DNA of 64,000 nucleotides, taken from assembly GCF_000176015.1 (NCBI RefSeq), contig NZ_ACYY01000010.1:1-64000 (forward strand), given 5' to 3'. The stretch is from Rhodobacter ferrooxidans. GTDB taxonomy: Bacteria; Pseudomonadota; Alphaproteobacteria; Rhodobacterales; Rhodobacteraceae. The position numbers were made by a program, and so were the translations under genes. The notes under the pieces are model-generated. The model was not told the DNA's origin. It saw only the letters and a program-made list of their open reading frames with translations, and searched no databases. Positions 9,388-18,605 of the stretch are shown piece after piece (position 1 is the first letter of the stretch; the number at the start of each line of letters is the position of its first letter).

Positions 9388-9480
9388 AGGTAGGTATAGG
9401 GGATTCGCGGCTTTGGCGCAAATCTGAAGTCCGGAAGAATTGAGGCAAGACCAATGGCTTGCTGGCAAGGTTTGGGAAAG

Positions 9481-9508
9481 CAAAATGCCCGCGACCGGCG
9501 CGGGCATT
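9481..9508 (-). terminator. Rho-independent terminator after the DUF2853 gene
   Basis: On the reverse strand a perfect 9-bp GC-rich stem (9485-9493 with 9499-9507) and a 5-base loop are followed by TTTT. It lies about 20 bases past the stop of the DUF2853 gene. Confidence 0.85.
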
Positions 9509-9527
9509 GCAGAACCGGAACCCGGAA

Positions 9528-9869
9528 TTACTTGTAGGCCGCTTCCTTGCCGAAATGCTTGACCAGCAGGTAATAGACCACGGCGCGGTGCTTGCTGCGC
9601 TCGGACCGGCCATAGGTGTCGATCACCGCATTGATGGCTTCCATCAGCTTCGGGCTGTCGGCCAGACCCATCTTCTTGATCAGGAAGTTGTTCTTGACGG
9701 TCTCAAGCTCGGTCGCATCGGTGCCGGCCACGGTCGAGGCATCGGCATTGTAGATCGCCGGGCCGCAGCCGATGGTGACCTTGGTCAGCAGGTCCATATC
9801 CGGCGTCACCTTGCACTTGTTGCGCAGGTCATCGGCATATTTGGCGATAAGGTCGTCTCTTTTGCTCAT
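9528..9869 (-). CDS. DUF2853 family protein
   Basis: This small acidic/basic helical protein of 113 residues starts MSKRDDLIAKYADDLRNKC. It contains VTIGCGPAIYNADASTVAG and ends in HRAVVYYLLVKHFGK, which I recognise as the DUF2853 family. No function is known. The ATG at 9869 has a GAGGAG ribosome site and the gene has its own terminator. It lies downstream of ahcY in the same direction but is separated from it by the ahcY terminator. Confidence 0.8.
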   Translation of the reverse strand: MSKRDDLIAKYADDLRNKCKVTPDMDLLTKVTIGCGPAIYNADASTVAGTDATELETVKNNFLIKKMGLADSPKLMEAINAVIDTYGRSERSKHRAVVYYLLVKHFGKEAAYK

Positions 9870-10000
9870 TCCACGTGCTCCTCGTTCACAACACTGTCCG
9901 GCCAACCGCAATCGGGTTTTCCCTGCGGGGTCGGCGAAGCTTAGGGGAAGATTGTTAACCCACAAAGGGAAATGTCGGGCCGAAATTCCCCGCGGAACAG

Positions 10001-10031
10001 CAAAATGCCCCGAACCTTGCGGCACGGGGCA
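10001..10031 (-). terminator. Rho-independent terminator after ahcY
   Basis: On the reverse strand TGCCCCG (10025-10031) pairs with CGGGGCA (10006-10012) around a 12-base loop and is followed by TTTT. It lies about 30 bases past the ahcY stop. Confidence 0.8.
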
Positions 10032-10060
10032 GGATGTTCAACCATCGCGGGTGGCCAGGT

Positions 10061-11455
10061 TCAGTAGCGGTAGTGATCGGCCTTGAACGGGCCTTCAACC
10101 TTGACGCCGATATAGTCGGCCTGTTCCGGGCGCAGTTCGGTCAGCTTGACGCCGATCTTCTTCAGATGCAGGCGGGCCACCTTTTCATCAAGCGCCTTGG
10201 GCAGGATATAAACGCCGGGGGCATATTCGTTGCCCTTGGTGAACAGCTCGATCTGCGCCAGCACCTGGTTGGTGAAGCTTGCCGACATCACGAAAGACGG
10301 GTGGCCGGTGGCATTGCCCAGGTTCAACAAGCGACCTTCCGACAGCAGGATGATGCGATGGCCCGAGGGCATCTCGATCATGTCCACCTGGTCCTTGATG
10401 TTGGTCCATTTGTGGTTCTTCAGCGCGGCGACCTGAATTTCGTTGTCGAAATGGCCGATGTTGCCGACGATCGCCATGTCCTTCATCTCGCGCATATGCT
10501 CGATGCGGATGACGTCGCGGTTGCCGGTGGTGGTGATGAAGATGTCGGCGTCTTTCACCACGTCTTCCAGCAGAACCACCTCAAAGCCGTCCATCGCCGC
10601 CTGCAACGCGCAGATCGGATCGACCTCGGTGACCTTGACCCGCGCACCGGCGCCTTGCAGCGAGGCCGACGAGCCTTTGCCCACGTCGCCATAGCCGCAG
10701 ACCACGGCGACTTTGCCGGCCATCATGGTGTCGGTGGCGCGGCGGATGCCATCAACCAGCGATTCCTTGCAGCCATATTTGTTGTCGAACTTCGACTTGG
10801 TGACCGAGTCGTTGACGTTGATCGCCGGGAACGGCAGTTGGCCGCGCTTGTGCAGGTCGTAAAGCCGATGCACGCCGGTGGTGGTTTCTTCCGAGACGCC
10901 CTTGATGGCGGCGCGCTGGGCGGTGAACCAGCCGGGGCTGGCAGCAAGCCGCTTCTTGATCTGGTTGAACAGGCAAACTTCTTCGTCGCTGGTCGGCACG
11001 GCGATCAGATCGGTTTCCCCCGCCTCGACCCGCGCGCCCAACAGGATATACAGCGTGGCATCGCCGCCATCGTCGAGGATCATGTTGCAGGTGCCTTCGG
11101 CAAACTGGAAGATCTTGTCGGTATAGGTCCAGTATTCCTCCAGCGTTTCGCCCTTGATGGCGAAAACCGGGGTGCCGCCCGCGGCAATCGCCGCCGCCGC
11201 ATGATCCTGGGTCGAGAAGATGTTGCACGAGGCCCAGCGCACGTCGGCGCCCAGCACCACCAGCGTCTCGATCAGCGCGGCGGTCTGGATCGTCATGTGC
11301 AGGCTGCCTGCGATACGCGCGCCTTTCAGCGGCTTGGTGGTGCCGAATTCCTCGCGCAGCGCCATCAGGCCGGGCATCTCGGTTTCCGCGATGGTCAGTT
11401 CCTTGCGGCCGAAAGCGGCCAGCGCGATATCCTTGACAATGTAATCCTTCGGCAT
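10061..11455 (-). CDS. ahcY: S-adenosylhomocysteine hydrolase
   Basis: The 464-residue protein has the family landmarks: [15 protein letters not shown] at the N-terminus, the NAD-binding motif [15 protein letters not shown], and a C-terminal KADHYRY. It splits S-adenosylhomocysteine into adenosine and homocysteine and so keeps methylation running. A ribosome site (AGGAG) precedes the ATG at 11455. In Rhodobacter ahcY neighbours hvrA and regA, and the same neighbourhood is seen here. It matters for bacteriochlorophyll and methionine metabolism, and it limits the supply of methylthio-compounds handled elsewhere in this window. Confidence 0.97.
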   Translation of the reverse strand: MPKDYIVKDIALAAFGRKELTIAETEMPGLMALREEFGTTKPLKGARIAGSLHMTIQTAALIETLVVLGADVRWASCNIFSTQDHAAAAIAAGGTPVFAIKGETLEEYWTYTDKIFQFAEGTCNMILDDGGDATLYILLGARVEAGETDLIAVPTSDEEVCLFNQIKKRLAASPGWFTAQRAAIKGVSEETTTGVHRLYDLHKRGQLPFPAINVNDSVTKSKFDNKYGCKESLVDGIRRATDTMMAGKVAVVCGYGDVGKGSSASLQGAGARVKVTEVDPICALQAAMDGFEVVLLEDVVKDADIFITTTGNRDVIRIEHMREMKDMAIVGNIGHFDNEIQVAALKNHKWTNIKDQVDMIEMPSGHRIILLSEGRLLNLGNATGHPSFVMSASFTNQVLAQIELFTKGNEYAPGVYILPKALDEKVARLHLKKIGVKLTELRPEQADYIGVKVEGPFKADHYRY

Positions 11456-11487
11456 CCGCCGCACTCCTTTGATCCTTGATTGCCGGG

Positions 11488-11516
11488 CAGATAGCATTTG
11501 TCCGGCCTCTCGACAA
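11488..11516 (-). promoter_or_regulatory. Predicted ahcY promoter
   Basis: On the reverse strand TTGTCG (11511-11516) and TATCTG (11488-11493) are separated by 17 bases and point at ahcY. I saw no SAH riboswitch fold in the short leader, but this was judged by eye only. Confidence 0.4.
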
Positions 11517-11561
11517 TGGAAGGCTTGGCCGGATAGGGTCGCCACCGACCATGAGGACAAC

Positions 11562-12161
11562 ATGAAGCAACCCCGCGCCTGGCAACGGATGCTTTCGGGC
11601 CGCAGGCTGGACCTGCTGGACCCGACGCCGGTGGATATCGAAATCGAGGATATCGCGCACGGGCTGGCGTTCGTCGCGCGCTGGAACGGGCAGACGCGCG
11701 GCGATTTTCCCTATTCGGTGGCCGAACACTCGCTGCTGGTCGAGGAAATCTTTGGCCGTGGCAATCCGGGAATTGCCGCAAAATGGCGGCTGGCGGCGCT
11801 TTTGCATGACGCACCGGAATATGTGATTGGCGACATGATCAGCCCGGTGAAATCGGCGGTGGGGCCGGGCTATGGCGAGATGGACGCGCGATTGGCGGCG
11901 GCGGTGCATCTGCGCTTTGGCCTGCCCGCCGTGCTGCCCGCCCCGATCAAGAAAGCGATCAAGGCTGCAGACAAGGTTTCAGCCTGGCTGGAGGCGGTGC
12001 AGATCGCCGGGTTTTCCCATGCCGAGGCCGACAAGTTGTTCGGGCGGCAGGTGCCGGGCGATCTGGCGGGATTGCAGATCCATCTGCGCCCACCGGTACT
12101 TGTGCGGGCCGATTTCGTGGCCCGGCACAAGGCTTTGCTGGCGGCGATGAGCCTGGGTTAG
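11562..12161 (+). CDS. HD-domain phosphohydrolase (YfbR-like)
   Basis: The 199-residue protein has an HD metal-binding pattern: [23 protein letters not shown] and a later [10 protein letters not shown]. The layout matches the YfbR 5'-nucleotidase type. It probably removes phosphate from a nucleotide, but the substrate cannot be read from the sequence. It is transcribed divergently from ahcY, and its 3' end overlaps the convergent hvrA by four bases. Confidence 0.8.
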   Translation: MKQPRAWQRMLSGRRLDLLDPTPVDIEIEDIAHGLAFVARWNGQTRGDFPYSVAEHSLLVEEIFGRGNPGIAAKWRLAALLHDAPEYVIGDMISPVKSAVGPGYGEMDARLAAAVHLRFGLPAVLPAPIKKAIKAADKVSAWLEAVQIAGFSHAEADKLFGRQVPGDLAGLQIHLRPPVLVRADFVARHKALLAAMSLG

Positions 12162-12472
12162 ATCGCCATATCGTCAGCGGATTTGCCGGATTTCAAAGCG
12201 GCTTCAAACCAGCGCGGCTTGCGGCCGCGGCCAGACCAGGTATCGGCCGCATTGGCCGGATTGGCGTATTTCGCCGCAGCCGGCGCGCGTTTGCGAGGGG
12301 CAACCGTTCCGGTCAGCTCCGAAAGCGAAAAACCCAGCGAGCGGGCTTTGTCTTCCAGTTCGGCCAGAGCCTCTTTCTTTTTGCGGTCCTCGAAAGAGCC
12401 AATGGCTTTTACAACCTGCGACTGAAGATCTTTCAATTCCTTCAGCGATAGCTTGTTCAGGTCTGGGGTCAC
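12158..12472 (-). CDS. hvrA: H-NS-like regulator HvrA
   Basis: This 104-residue protein has an N-terminal helical oligomerisation part (LSLKELKDLQSQVVKAIGSFEDRKK within residues 8-35). The C-terminal DNA-binding motif is TWSGRGRKPRWFEAAL, typical of H-NS family proteins. In Rhodobacter capsulatus the H-NS-like HvrA is encoded just after regA and tunes photosynthesis and nitrogen-fixation genes. The same position here supports the name. Translation starts at GTG 12472 with AAGGA upstream; an ATG five bases earlier is out of frame. Confidence 0.87.
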   Translation of the reverse strand: MTPDLNKLSLKELKDLQSQVVKAIGSFEDRKKKEALAELEDKARSLGFSLSELTGTVAPRKRAPAAAKYANPANAADTWSGRGRKPRWFEAALKSGKSADDMAI

Positions 12473-12498
12473 GGCATTATCCTTTTCCGATAGAGATT

Positions 12499-12532
12499 TG
12501 ACCTTTTTAGGTCATGCCTGATCGGAAATCAA
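12499..12532 (-). promoter_or_regulatory. hvrA promoter overlapping a perfect dyad
   Basis: A reverse-strand promoter-like pair, TTGATT (12527-12532) and TAAAAA (12504-12509), is spaced by 17 bases. A perfect inverted repeat TGACCT-N4-AGGTCA (12499-12514) covers the -10 box. A regulator bound here would block hvrA transcription; which one is unknown. The same dyad could also form a hairpin in RNA. Confidence 0.45.
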
Positions 12533-12585
12533 GTATTTGCCATGTTAATTTAGCGCCGTCGATTTCAACGGCGAATTCAGGCCGA

Positions 12586-13140
12586 TTACCGCGGACTGCG
12601 CTTGGCCAGAATACGTTGCAGGGTGCGTCGATGCATGTTCAGCCGCCGTGCGGTTTCCGAGACATTGCGCTCGCACATCTCATAGACCCGCTGGATATGT
12701 TCCCAGCGCACGCGGTCGGCAGACATCGGGTTTTCCGGCGGCATCGGCAGGGCGTCGCCACGGGCCAGCAGGGCGCGCGTCACCTCGTTGGCGTCGGCCG
12801 GTTTGGACAGATAGTCGATGGCGCCGATCTTCACCGCAGCCACCGCTGTGGCAATCGCGCCATAGCCGGTCAGCACGACGATCCGGCAATCGGGGCGATT
12901 TTCGCGCAGGGTTTCCACCACGTCCAGACCGTTGCCGTCTTCCAGACGCAGGTCGATGACCGCATAAGCCGGGGGGTGCGACAAGGCAAAGGCCTTGCCA
13001 GCGGCTACGGTTTCCGCAACTTCGACGATAAAGCCGCGCTTTTCCATAGCCTTGGCTAGCCGCTTCAGAAAAGGCTCATCATCGTCAACCAGCAGAAGCG
13101 TCTTGTCGGCCCCAAGGTCGACACCCAAGTCTTCGGTCAT
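12586..13140 (-). CDS. regA: Redox response regulator RegA/PrrA
   Basis: The 184-residue protein closely matches RegA as I remember it. The receiver domain has DDD at residues 19-21, the phospho-acceptor D63 (VIDLRLEDGNG) and the switch Lys in YLSKPADANE. The DNA-binding helix-turn-helix is at the C-terminus (NVSETARRLNMHRRTLQRIL). RegA, phosphorylated by RegB, controls photosynthesis, carbon fixation, nitrogen fixation and respiration genes. It is the middle gene of senC-regA-hvrA, opposite regB. The ATG at 13140 aligns D63 with the known site. Confidence 0.97.
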   Translation of the reverse strand: MTEDLGVDLGADKTLLLVDDDEPFLKRLAKAMEKRGFIVEVAETVAAGKAFALSHPPAYAVIDLRLEDGNGLDVVETLRENRPDCRIVVLTGYGAIATAVAAVKIGAIDYLSKPADANEVTRALLARGDALPMPPENPMSADRVRWEHIQRVYEMCERNVSETARRLNMHRRTLQRILAKRSPR

Positions 13141-13239
13141 TACGGCTTCCCCTGTTCCGCGCATGTGCAGCGAACCTAGGCGCTTTTTGCCGAAACGTCA
13201 AACTAACCTGACAGATTTCCGTCAATCCGGCCTGACACT

Positions 13240-13869
13240 TCAGCGTTGCTGCACCGCCGCGGTGTTGACATAGCACGCCACGCTCTCGGCCATCTGGTCC
13301 GGTGTGGCGTCGCGCTTGAAGAAATCGACAAAGCCGATGCCCGGCAACATCAGATAGGTAAAGGTCGAATGGTCGATCAGGTAATATTCTTCTTCCGGGT
13401 TCTTGATCTTGAAATAGGTCTTGTAGGCCAATGACGCCGCCTTGATCTGTTCAGCCGTGCCGGTATAGCCGATCATCCGCGGATGCAGGCTGTCAGTGAA
13501 ACTGGTCAGGGTTTCCGGCGTATCACGCGCGGAATCCACTGAAATGAATACCGGTGTCACCTCGATTCCCTGTTCTTCCAGAATGTCCACGGCGGCGGCA
13601 TTGCGGGCGTTGTCCAACGGACAGACATCGGGGCAGAAGGTGTAGCCGAAATAGACCAGCGACGGTTTTGCCAGCATTTCCTTTTCGGTCACCGCGGCAC
13701 CGGTTTCGTCGATCAGGTTCAGCGGCCCGCCGATTTCGCCCCCGGCCACCTGGCCGCTGCGACATTCGGCAAAGATGTCATTGCCGCCCCGGAAATACGC
13801 CGCCCAGACCGAAACCGCGACGATCACCGCGGTCATCCCTGCCGCCAGCCAGGCCGATAGTCTTGTCAT
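13240..13869 (-). CDS. senC: SenC/PrrC copper chaperone (SCO1/SenC family)
   Basis: One N-terminal membrane anchor (about residues 4-26) precedes a thioredoxin-like domain. The copper-binding pair is in FCPDVCPL and the ligand His in IDHSTFTYL. SenC/PrrC proteins deliver copper to cytochrome oxidase and influence signalling through RegB/PrrB. At 209 residues it has normal size. It is divergent from regB and upstream of regA, matching the Rhodobacter arrangement. Confidence 0.94.
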   Translation of the reverse strand: MTRLSAWLAAGMTAVIVAVSVWAAYFRGGNDIFAECRSGQVAGGEIGGPLNLIDETGAAVTEKEMLAKPSLVYFGYTFCPDVCPLDNARNAAAVDILEEQGIEVTPVFISVDSARDTPETLTSFTDSLHPRMIGYTGTAEQIKAASLAYKTYFKIKNPEEEYYLIDHSTFTYLMLPGIGFVDFFKRDATPDQMAESVACYVNTAAVQQR

Positions 13870-13965
13870 CGCCAAAGATCCTCTGCCAATCCGTTGCGCA
13901 TTGATCCTGCAACTTGCCCGCCTTAACAATGGCAAAGTTTCCGCCACCCCAACAAGGTTTCCTGA

Positions 13966-15354
13966 ATGACAGTCATCGGCCACCCCCTGACTTCGGGCGA
14001 GAATCGCGGCGATTGGGTGCGGATGCGCACGTTGATCGTCCAGCGCTGGATTGCCATCGCCGGGCAGGTCGCGGCGATCATCGTGGCCGACCGTCTTTAC
14101 GGCATCGACCTGCCGCTGGGGCTTTGCTATCTGGTGGTCGGTGCCTCGGTGGTGGCCAACGTGCTGTCGGCGTTCTGGTTTCCCGACAATGCCCGCCTGA
14201 CCGAGACTCAGGCTCTGCTGACCTTGCTGTTCGACATGGCACAACATTCGGCGCTGATCTATCTGGCCGGCGGGCTGAACAACCCGTTTGCGTTGCTGAT
14301 CCTCGCGCCAGTGACGATCTCGGCTTCGGCGCTGCAACTGCGCACCACGCTGATCCTCGGTGCCACGGCCATGGCGATGATGGCGGTGATGCTGATCGAC
14401 AGCATCCCGCTGCAATTCGCCGATGGCAGTTTCCTGATGGTGCCAAGGGTGTTTCTGATTGGTTTCTGGTTTGCCATCGTGATCGGCATCCTGTTCCAGG
14501 GCTATTACTCGCGCAGTGTCGCCACCGAAATCCGGTCGATGTCGGATGCGCTGCTGGCCACCCAGATGGCCTTGGCACGCGAACAGAAGCTGACCGATCT
14601 GGGCGGCGTGGTGGCGGCCGCGGCGCACGAGATGGGCACACCGCTGGCCACCATCAAGCTGGTCTCGACCGAGATGATGGCCGACTTGGCTGACCATCCC
14701 GATCTGCTGGACGACGCAAAGCTGATCCGCGAACAGGCGGATCGTTGCCGTGACATCCTGCGTTCGATGGGGAAAGTCGGCAAGGATGACAAGCATATGC
14801 GGCAGGCCGCCTTGGGTGTGGTGCTGCGCGAGGCGGCCGAGCCACATCTGAATCGCGGCAAGCGCGTCGCCTTCGACCTGCGCCCCGGCTACGGGGGTTC
14901 AGCGCGCGAGCCGATGGTGCTGCGCCGCCCCGAGGTGATCCACGCCTTGCGCAACCTGGTGCAGAATGCCGTCGATTTTGCCGAAAGCGCGGTCTGGGTC
15001 GATGCCAGCTGGACCGACAAGACCATTACCGTGCGGGTGGTCGATAATGGCCCCGGCTATCCGCCCGACGTGATCGGCCGCATCGGCGACCCCTTCGTGC
15101 GCAAACGCTCGACCGAGCAGGATCTGGCGCGGCGCCCGGAATACGAGGGCATGGGTCTGGGCCTGTTCATCGCCAAGACCCTGCTGGAGCGCACGGGTGC
15201 GGTGCTGGTGTTTTCCAACGGCTCCGATCCGTTCCTGCGGCCGCAGGAAGTGCCGGAACGCTGTGGTGCGGTGGTCGAGGTCAGTTGGCACAACGAGGCG
15301 CTGCTGGCCCCCGCCGACCAGCATCTGGGCGAAAACAGCCCTCTGGAAGGGTAG
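13966..15354 (+). CDS. regB: Redox sensor histidine kinase RegB/PrrB
   Basis: The 462-residue protein has about six membrane helices (residues 25-180). The quinone-site motif GGLNNPF (102-108) lies between two of them. The H-box is AAAAHEMGTPLATIKL with H221, and C261 lies 40 residues later, matching the spacing of the redox-active Cys265 to His225 in the known RegB. The ATPase domain shows N, G1 (DNGPGYP) and G2 (GMGLGLFI) boxes. It phosphorylates RegA under low oxygen. It is divergent from senC-regA-hvrA. Confidence 0.97.
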   Translation: MTVIGHPLTSGENRGDWVRMRTLIVQRWIAIAGQVAAIIVADRLYGIDLPLGLCYLVVGASVVANVLSAFWFPDNARLTETQALLTLLFDMAQHSALIYLAGGLNNPFALLILAPVTISASALQLRTTLILGATAMAMMAVMLIDSIPLQFADGSFLMVPRVFLIGFWFAIVIGILFQGYYSRSVATEIRSMSDALLATQMALAREQKLTDLGGVVAAAAHEMGTPLATIKLVSTEMMADLADHPDLLDDAKLIREQADRCRDILRSMGKVGKDDKHMRQAALGVVLREAAEPHLNRGKRVAFDLRPGYGGSAREPMVLRRPEVIHALRNLVQNAVDFAESAVWVDASWTDKTITVRVVDNGPGYPPDVIGRIGDPFVRKRSTEQDLARRPEYEGMGLGLFIAKTLLERTGAVLVFSNGSDPFLRPQEVPERCGAVVEVSWHNEALLAPADQHLGENSPLEG

Positions 15355-15496
15355 GCCGCGGTCCTGTCTGTGGCTTTTATCGCGCAAAAGCTGCAACTTG
15401 GGCGTCCGGCTTGATATTTTTAATGTGCTTAACCACGCATTAACTTTCTCCTCTCAAAGCTGAACCTGAAAAAGAAGTTCGCCTTCGGGGACAGTG

Positions 15497-17077
15497 ATGC
15501 AATATGATCTGGTGCTGGGGCTGGTGGTTATCGCCGCAGCTTTGCTTTCCGCCATCGGTGGATTGATGGTGCTTTCGGCGCTGCAAGCCAAGGCCAAGGC
15601 CGCGACCGGCAGCGTGTTCCTCGATCAGGGCGATCACGCCAGCTTTCTGTTCGACGGCGAAACGCTGATCGACGCCACACCAGAGGCGCGGGCGCTGCTG
15701 TCGCTCAGTCAGATCAAGGGCAGTCCCTGGGCGCGGCTGGCGGCGTTCCTCTCGCCGCGGTTTCCGGGGTTCGAAGCGCGGTTTCAGGGGCTGGAGGGCG
15801 AAGGGCAGGTGATGCTGGCCTCGACCGATACCGCCTCGCAGCCGCTGCTGCTGCGGGCGGAACTGCGTGGCGGTCTGACCCGCATCACCCTGCTGGACCC
15901 TGATACCGAACGCCGCGCTCCCGGTGCCGATCTGCTGACCCAGCGCGCGCAGGAGGATGAACTGGCGCAGTTGCGCGGCACCATCTCGCAGGCGCCGCTG
16001 ATGATCTGGCGCGAGGCGGCGTCGGGCGATGTCACCTGGGCCAATGCGACCTATCTGGATCAGGCCAGCCAGAAGCTGGAACCGGGGCAGGATCTGTCCT
16101 GGCCGCTGCCGCGCCTTTTTGAACGGACAGCCGTGGCGCAGGGGGTGAATGGCCAGCGTCAGCGACTGGACCAGCCGACCGGGCCTGCGCATTGGTATGA
16201 CCTGATCGGCTTTGCCGAAGGCGAGGGGCGGCTGATGTTCGGCCTGCCCGCCGATGCCGCGGTGCAGGCCGAAACCTCGCTGCGCGATTTCATGCAGACG
16301 CTGACCAAGACCTTCGCGCATCTGCCGATCGGACTGGCAATTTTCGACCGCCAGCGCCAGTTGCAACTGTTCAACCCGGCGCTGCTGGATCTTTCCGGCT
16401 TGCAGCCCGATTTCCTGTCCCTGCGCCCGACGCTGTTTGCCTTTCTGGATGCGATGCGCGACCGCAACATGATCCCCGAGCCGAAAGACTACCGGTTCTG
16501 GCGCAAGCAGATGACGGAACTGGAAAAGGCCGCGTCTTCCGGGCTTTACGAGGAAACCTGGAGCCTTCCCTCCGGGCAGACCTACCGGGTGATCGGCCGC
16601 CCACACCCCAACGGCGCGCTGGCGCTGATGTTCGAGGATATCTCGACCGAGATGTCGCGCACCCGCCGCTATCGCGCCGATCTGGAACTGGGTCAGGCGG
16701 TGGTCGATGCGATGGATCAGGGTCTGGCGGTGTTTTCGGAATCCGGCGTTCTGGTGATGTCGAACACCGCCTATACCGAGCTTTGGGGCCATGATCCGGC
16801 CTCCACCCTGGGCGAAAGCGGCGTGGCCACACTCTGCGCCCACTGGCGCGAGAACAGTGCGCCCTCACCGATCTGGTCCGAAGTCGAGGATTTCATCGCC
16901 ACCATGGGCGAGCGCAAGGCCTGGGGTGGCGAGGCGCGGTTGAACGACGGGCGGTTGCTGGACTGCCGGTTTACCCCGATCCAGGGCGGCTCGACATTGG
17001 CCACGTTCCGGCTGGCGGCCCCCGAAAAGGCCCGAAGCCCGCGGCTGGCCGCCAGCAAGGCACGCAAGTCGGCGTGA
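15497..17077 (+). CDS. Membrane-anchored PAS-domain protein without kinase domain
   Basis: The 526-residue protein begins with one membrane helix (about residues 7-30). A poorly conserved region and then at least two PAS-like segments follow (about 275-385 and 400-505, e.g. GLAIFDRQRQLQLFNPALLDL and GLAVFSESGVLVMSNTAYTELWG). No histidine-kinase H-box, ATPase or GGDEF domain is seen, so the output is unclear; it may feed a partner protein. The ATG at 15497 was preferred over a GTG one codon earlier. It heads the run that continues with tsaE. Confidence 0.75.
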   Translation: MQYDLVLGLVVIAAALLSAIGGLMVLSALQAKAKAATGSVFLDQGDHASFLFDGETLIDATPEARALLSLSQIKGSPWARLAAFLSPRFPGFEARFQGLEGEGQVMLASTDTASQPLLLRAELRGGLTRITLLDPDTERRAPGADLLTQRAQEDELAQLRGTISQAPLMIWREAASGDVTWANATYLDQASQKLEPGQDLSWPLPRLFERTAVAQGVNGQRQRLDQPTGPAHWYDLIGFAEGEGRLMFGLPADAAVQAETSLRDFMQTLTKTFAHLPIGLAIFDRQRQLQLFNPALLDLSGLQPDFLSLRPTLFAFLDAMRDRNMIPEPKDYRFWRKQMTELEKAASSGLYEETWSLPSGQTYRVIGRPHPNGALALMFEDISTEMSRTRRYRADLELGQAVVDAMDQGLAVFSESGVLVMSNTAYTELWGHDPASTLGESGVATLCAHWRENSAPSPIWSEVEDFIATMGERKAWGGEARLNDGRLLDCRFTPIQGGSTLATFRLAAPEKARSPRLAASKARKSA

Positions 17078-17116
17078 TGGGCTTGCAGCGGCTGGGCAGG
17101 GCGGTAAGCTTGGCCC

Positions 17117-17596
17117 ATGTCAAGCGCCGCCCCCCTTTCGATTTTCCTGGCCTCGGAACAGGAAACCGCCCGTTTCGGTGAATGGCTGGCGGCCCGACTG
17201 CGCCCCGGCGATACGCTGCTGCTGGAAGGCCAGATCGGCGCGGGTAAAACCCACCTCGCCCGGTCCCTGATCCGTGCCCGGCTGGGGCGGATGGAAGACG
17301 TGCCGTCGCCCACCTTCACGCTGGTGCAGACCTATGACGCGGGTGATACCGAGATCTGGCACGCCGACCTCTACCGCCTCAGCCACCCTGATGAGGTGAC
17401 CGAACTGGGGCTGGAGGCAGCCTTCGATACCGCAATCTGCCTGATCGAATGGCCCGACCGGCTGGGCAGCCTTGCCCCGCCCGGTGCGATGCGGTTGCAG
17501 CTTTCGCAGGAGGGCGAGGGGAGGCGGCTTTTGGTTTCCGGTGGCCGCGCCGATCTGCGCGCCGCCATCATGCAGGATTGGCCCGCCGATGCCTGA
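17117..17596 (+). CDS. tsaE: tRNA threonylcarbamoyladenosine synthesis ATPase TsaE
   Basis: The 159-residue P-loop protein has Walker A GQIGAGKTHLARSLI, the PSPTFTLVQTY segment and WHADLYRL, then CLIEWPDRLG. This is the full TsaE/YjeE pattern. It drives the t6A37 tRNA modification with TsaD and TsaB. Its last eight bases overlap the next gene, amgK, an arrangement common in alphaproteobacteria. Confidence 0.95.
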   Translation: MSSAAPLSIFLASEQETARFGEWLAARLRPGDTLLLEGQIGAGKTHLARSLIRARLGRMEDVPSPTFTLVQTYDAGDTEIWHADLYRLSHPDEVTELGLEAAFDTAICLIEWPDRLGSLAPPGAMRLQLSQEGEGRRLLVSGGRADLRAAIMQDWPADA

Positions 17597-18605
17597 CCGC
17601 AGCACCCTCAGCCACGAATTCCTGACCCGCGCCGGTTGGGTCGATGCCAACCGGCGGTTTCTGGCCGGTGACGCCTCGGACCGCAGCTATGACCGGCTGA
17701 CCCGTGGGGCGGAAACTGCCGTGCTGATGGATGCCCCGCCGGGAAAGGGCGACGACCCCGCCACCTTTATGGCCATCGCCCGCCATCTGACCGGCATCGG
17801 CCTGTCGGCGCCGCAAGTGCTGGCCGCAGACCTGACCAATGGATTTCTGCTGCTGGAAGACCTTGGCGACACCCTGTTCGCCCGCCTGACCATGGCCGAC
17901 CCCAGCCGCGAGCCGGAACTTTACGCCGCCGCCACCGATGTTCTGGTGCATCTGCAACGCCACAAGGCTCCACCAGGCCTGCCCGACCCTTCGGCGCAGG
18001 ACTGGGCGCAGGCGGCGGCTTTCGCGCTGGACTGGTATCGCTTTGCCATCACCGGAGACCGGATTGATCCCGCCGCTTTCGTGGCGTGCCTGACCGAGGT
18101 TCTGACCACTCATGCCGACGGCCCGCGGGTGATGATCCTGCGCGACTATCACGCCGAAAACCTGCTGTGGATGCCCGACCGCGCGGGTCTGGCCCGGGTC
18201 GGCCTGCTGGACTTCCAACTGGCGCAGATGGGGCAGCCGGGCTACGATCTGGTGTCGCTGCTGCAAGACGCCCGGCGCGAGGTGACCGAGGTGACCGAGA
18301 CCGCGATGAAGGCGCGCTTCCGTGCAGCCACCGGTGCCGACGAGATGGCTTTCAGCGCCGCCTATGCCGCGCTGGGCGCGCAACGGGCGCTGCGCATACT
18401 CGGCATTTTCGCCCGGCTGTGCCTGCGCGATGGCAAGCGGCACTACGTCGCCCTGATGCCGCGGGTCTGGGGTCAGTTGCAGCGCAATCTGGCGCATCCG
18501 GCGCTGGCGCCGCTGGCGCAGATCTGTCAGGACTTGCTGCCCGTCCCCACCCCCGCCCGGCTGGAAAGGATCGCCGCCGCATGCGCCAAACCCCCGACGC
18601 CGTGA
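17589..18605 (+). CDS. amgK: N-acetylmuramate/N-acetylglucosamine kinase (AmgK-like)
   Basis: This 338-residue aminoglycoside-phosphotransferase-type kinase has the catalytic loop LRDYHAENLLW and the metal motif LLDFQLA. AmgK phosphorylates the anomeric carbon of MurNAc and GlcNAc released from the cell wall. The next gene encodes the matching uridylyltransferase MurU, so the pair forms the known shortcut that returns MurNAc to UDP-MurNAc and bypasses MurA, the fosfomycin target. The function is inferred from this pairing and the order tsaE-amgK-murU. Confidence 0.88.
   Translation: MPDRSTLSHEFLTRAGWVDANRRFLAGDASDRSYDRLTRGAETAVLMDAPPGKGDDPATFMAIARHLTGIGLSAPQVLAADLTNGFLLLEDLGDTLFARLTMADPSREPELYAAATDVLVHLQRHKAPPGLPDPSAQDWAQAAAFALDWYRFAITGDRIDPAAFVACLTEVLTTHADGPRVMILRDYHAENLLWMPDRAGLARVGLLDFQLAQMGQPGYDLVSLLQDARREVTEVTETAMKARFRAATGADEMAFSAAYAALGAQRALRILGIFARLCLRDGKRHYVALMPRVWGQLQRNLAHPALAPLAQICQDLLPVPTPARLERIAAACAKPPTP

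Noticed and set aside
9420-9450. SRP (4.5S) RNA apical loop, from AGTCCGGAAGAA
   Set aside because: The bases around the GGAA do not form the conserved paired stem of SRP RNA and no outer helix is present.
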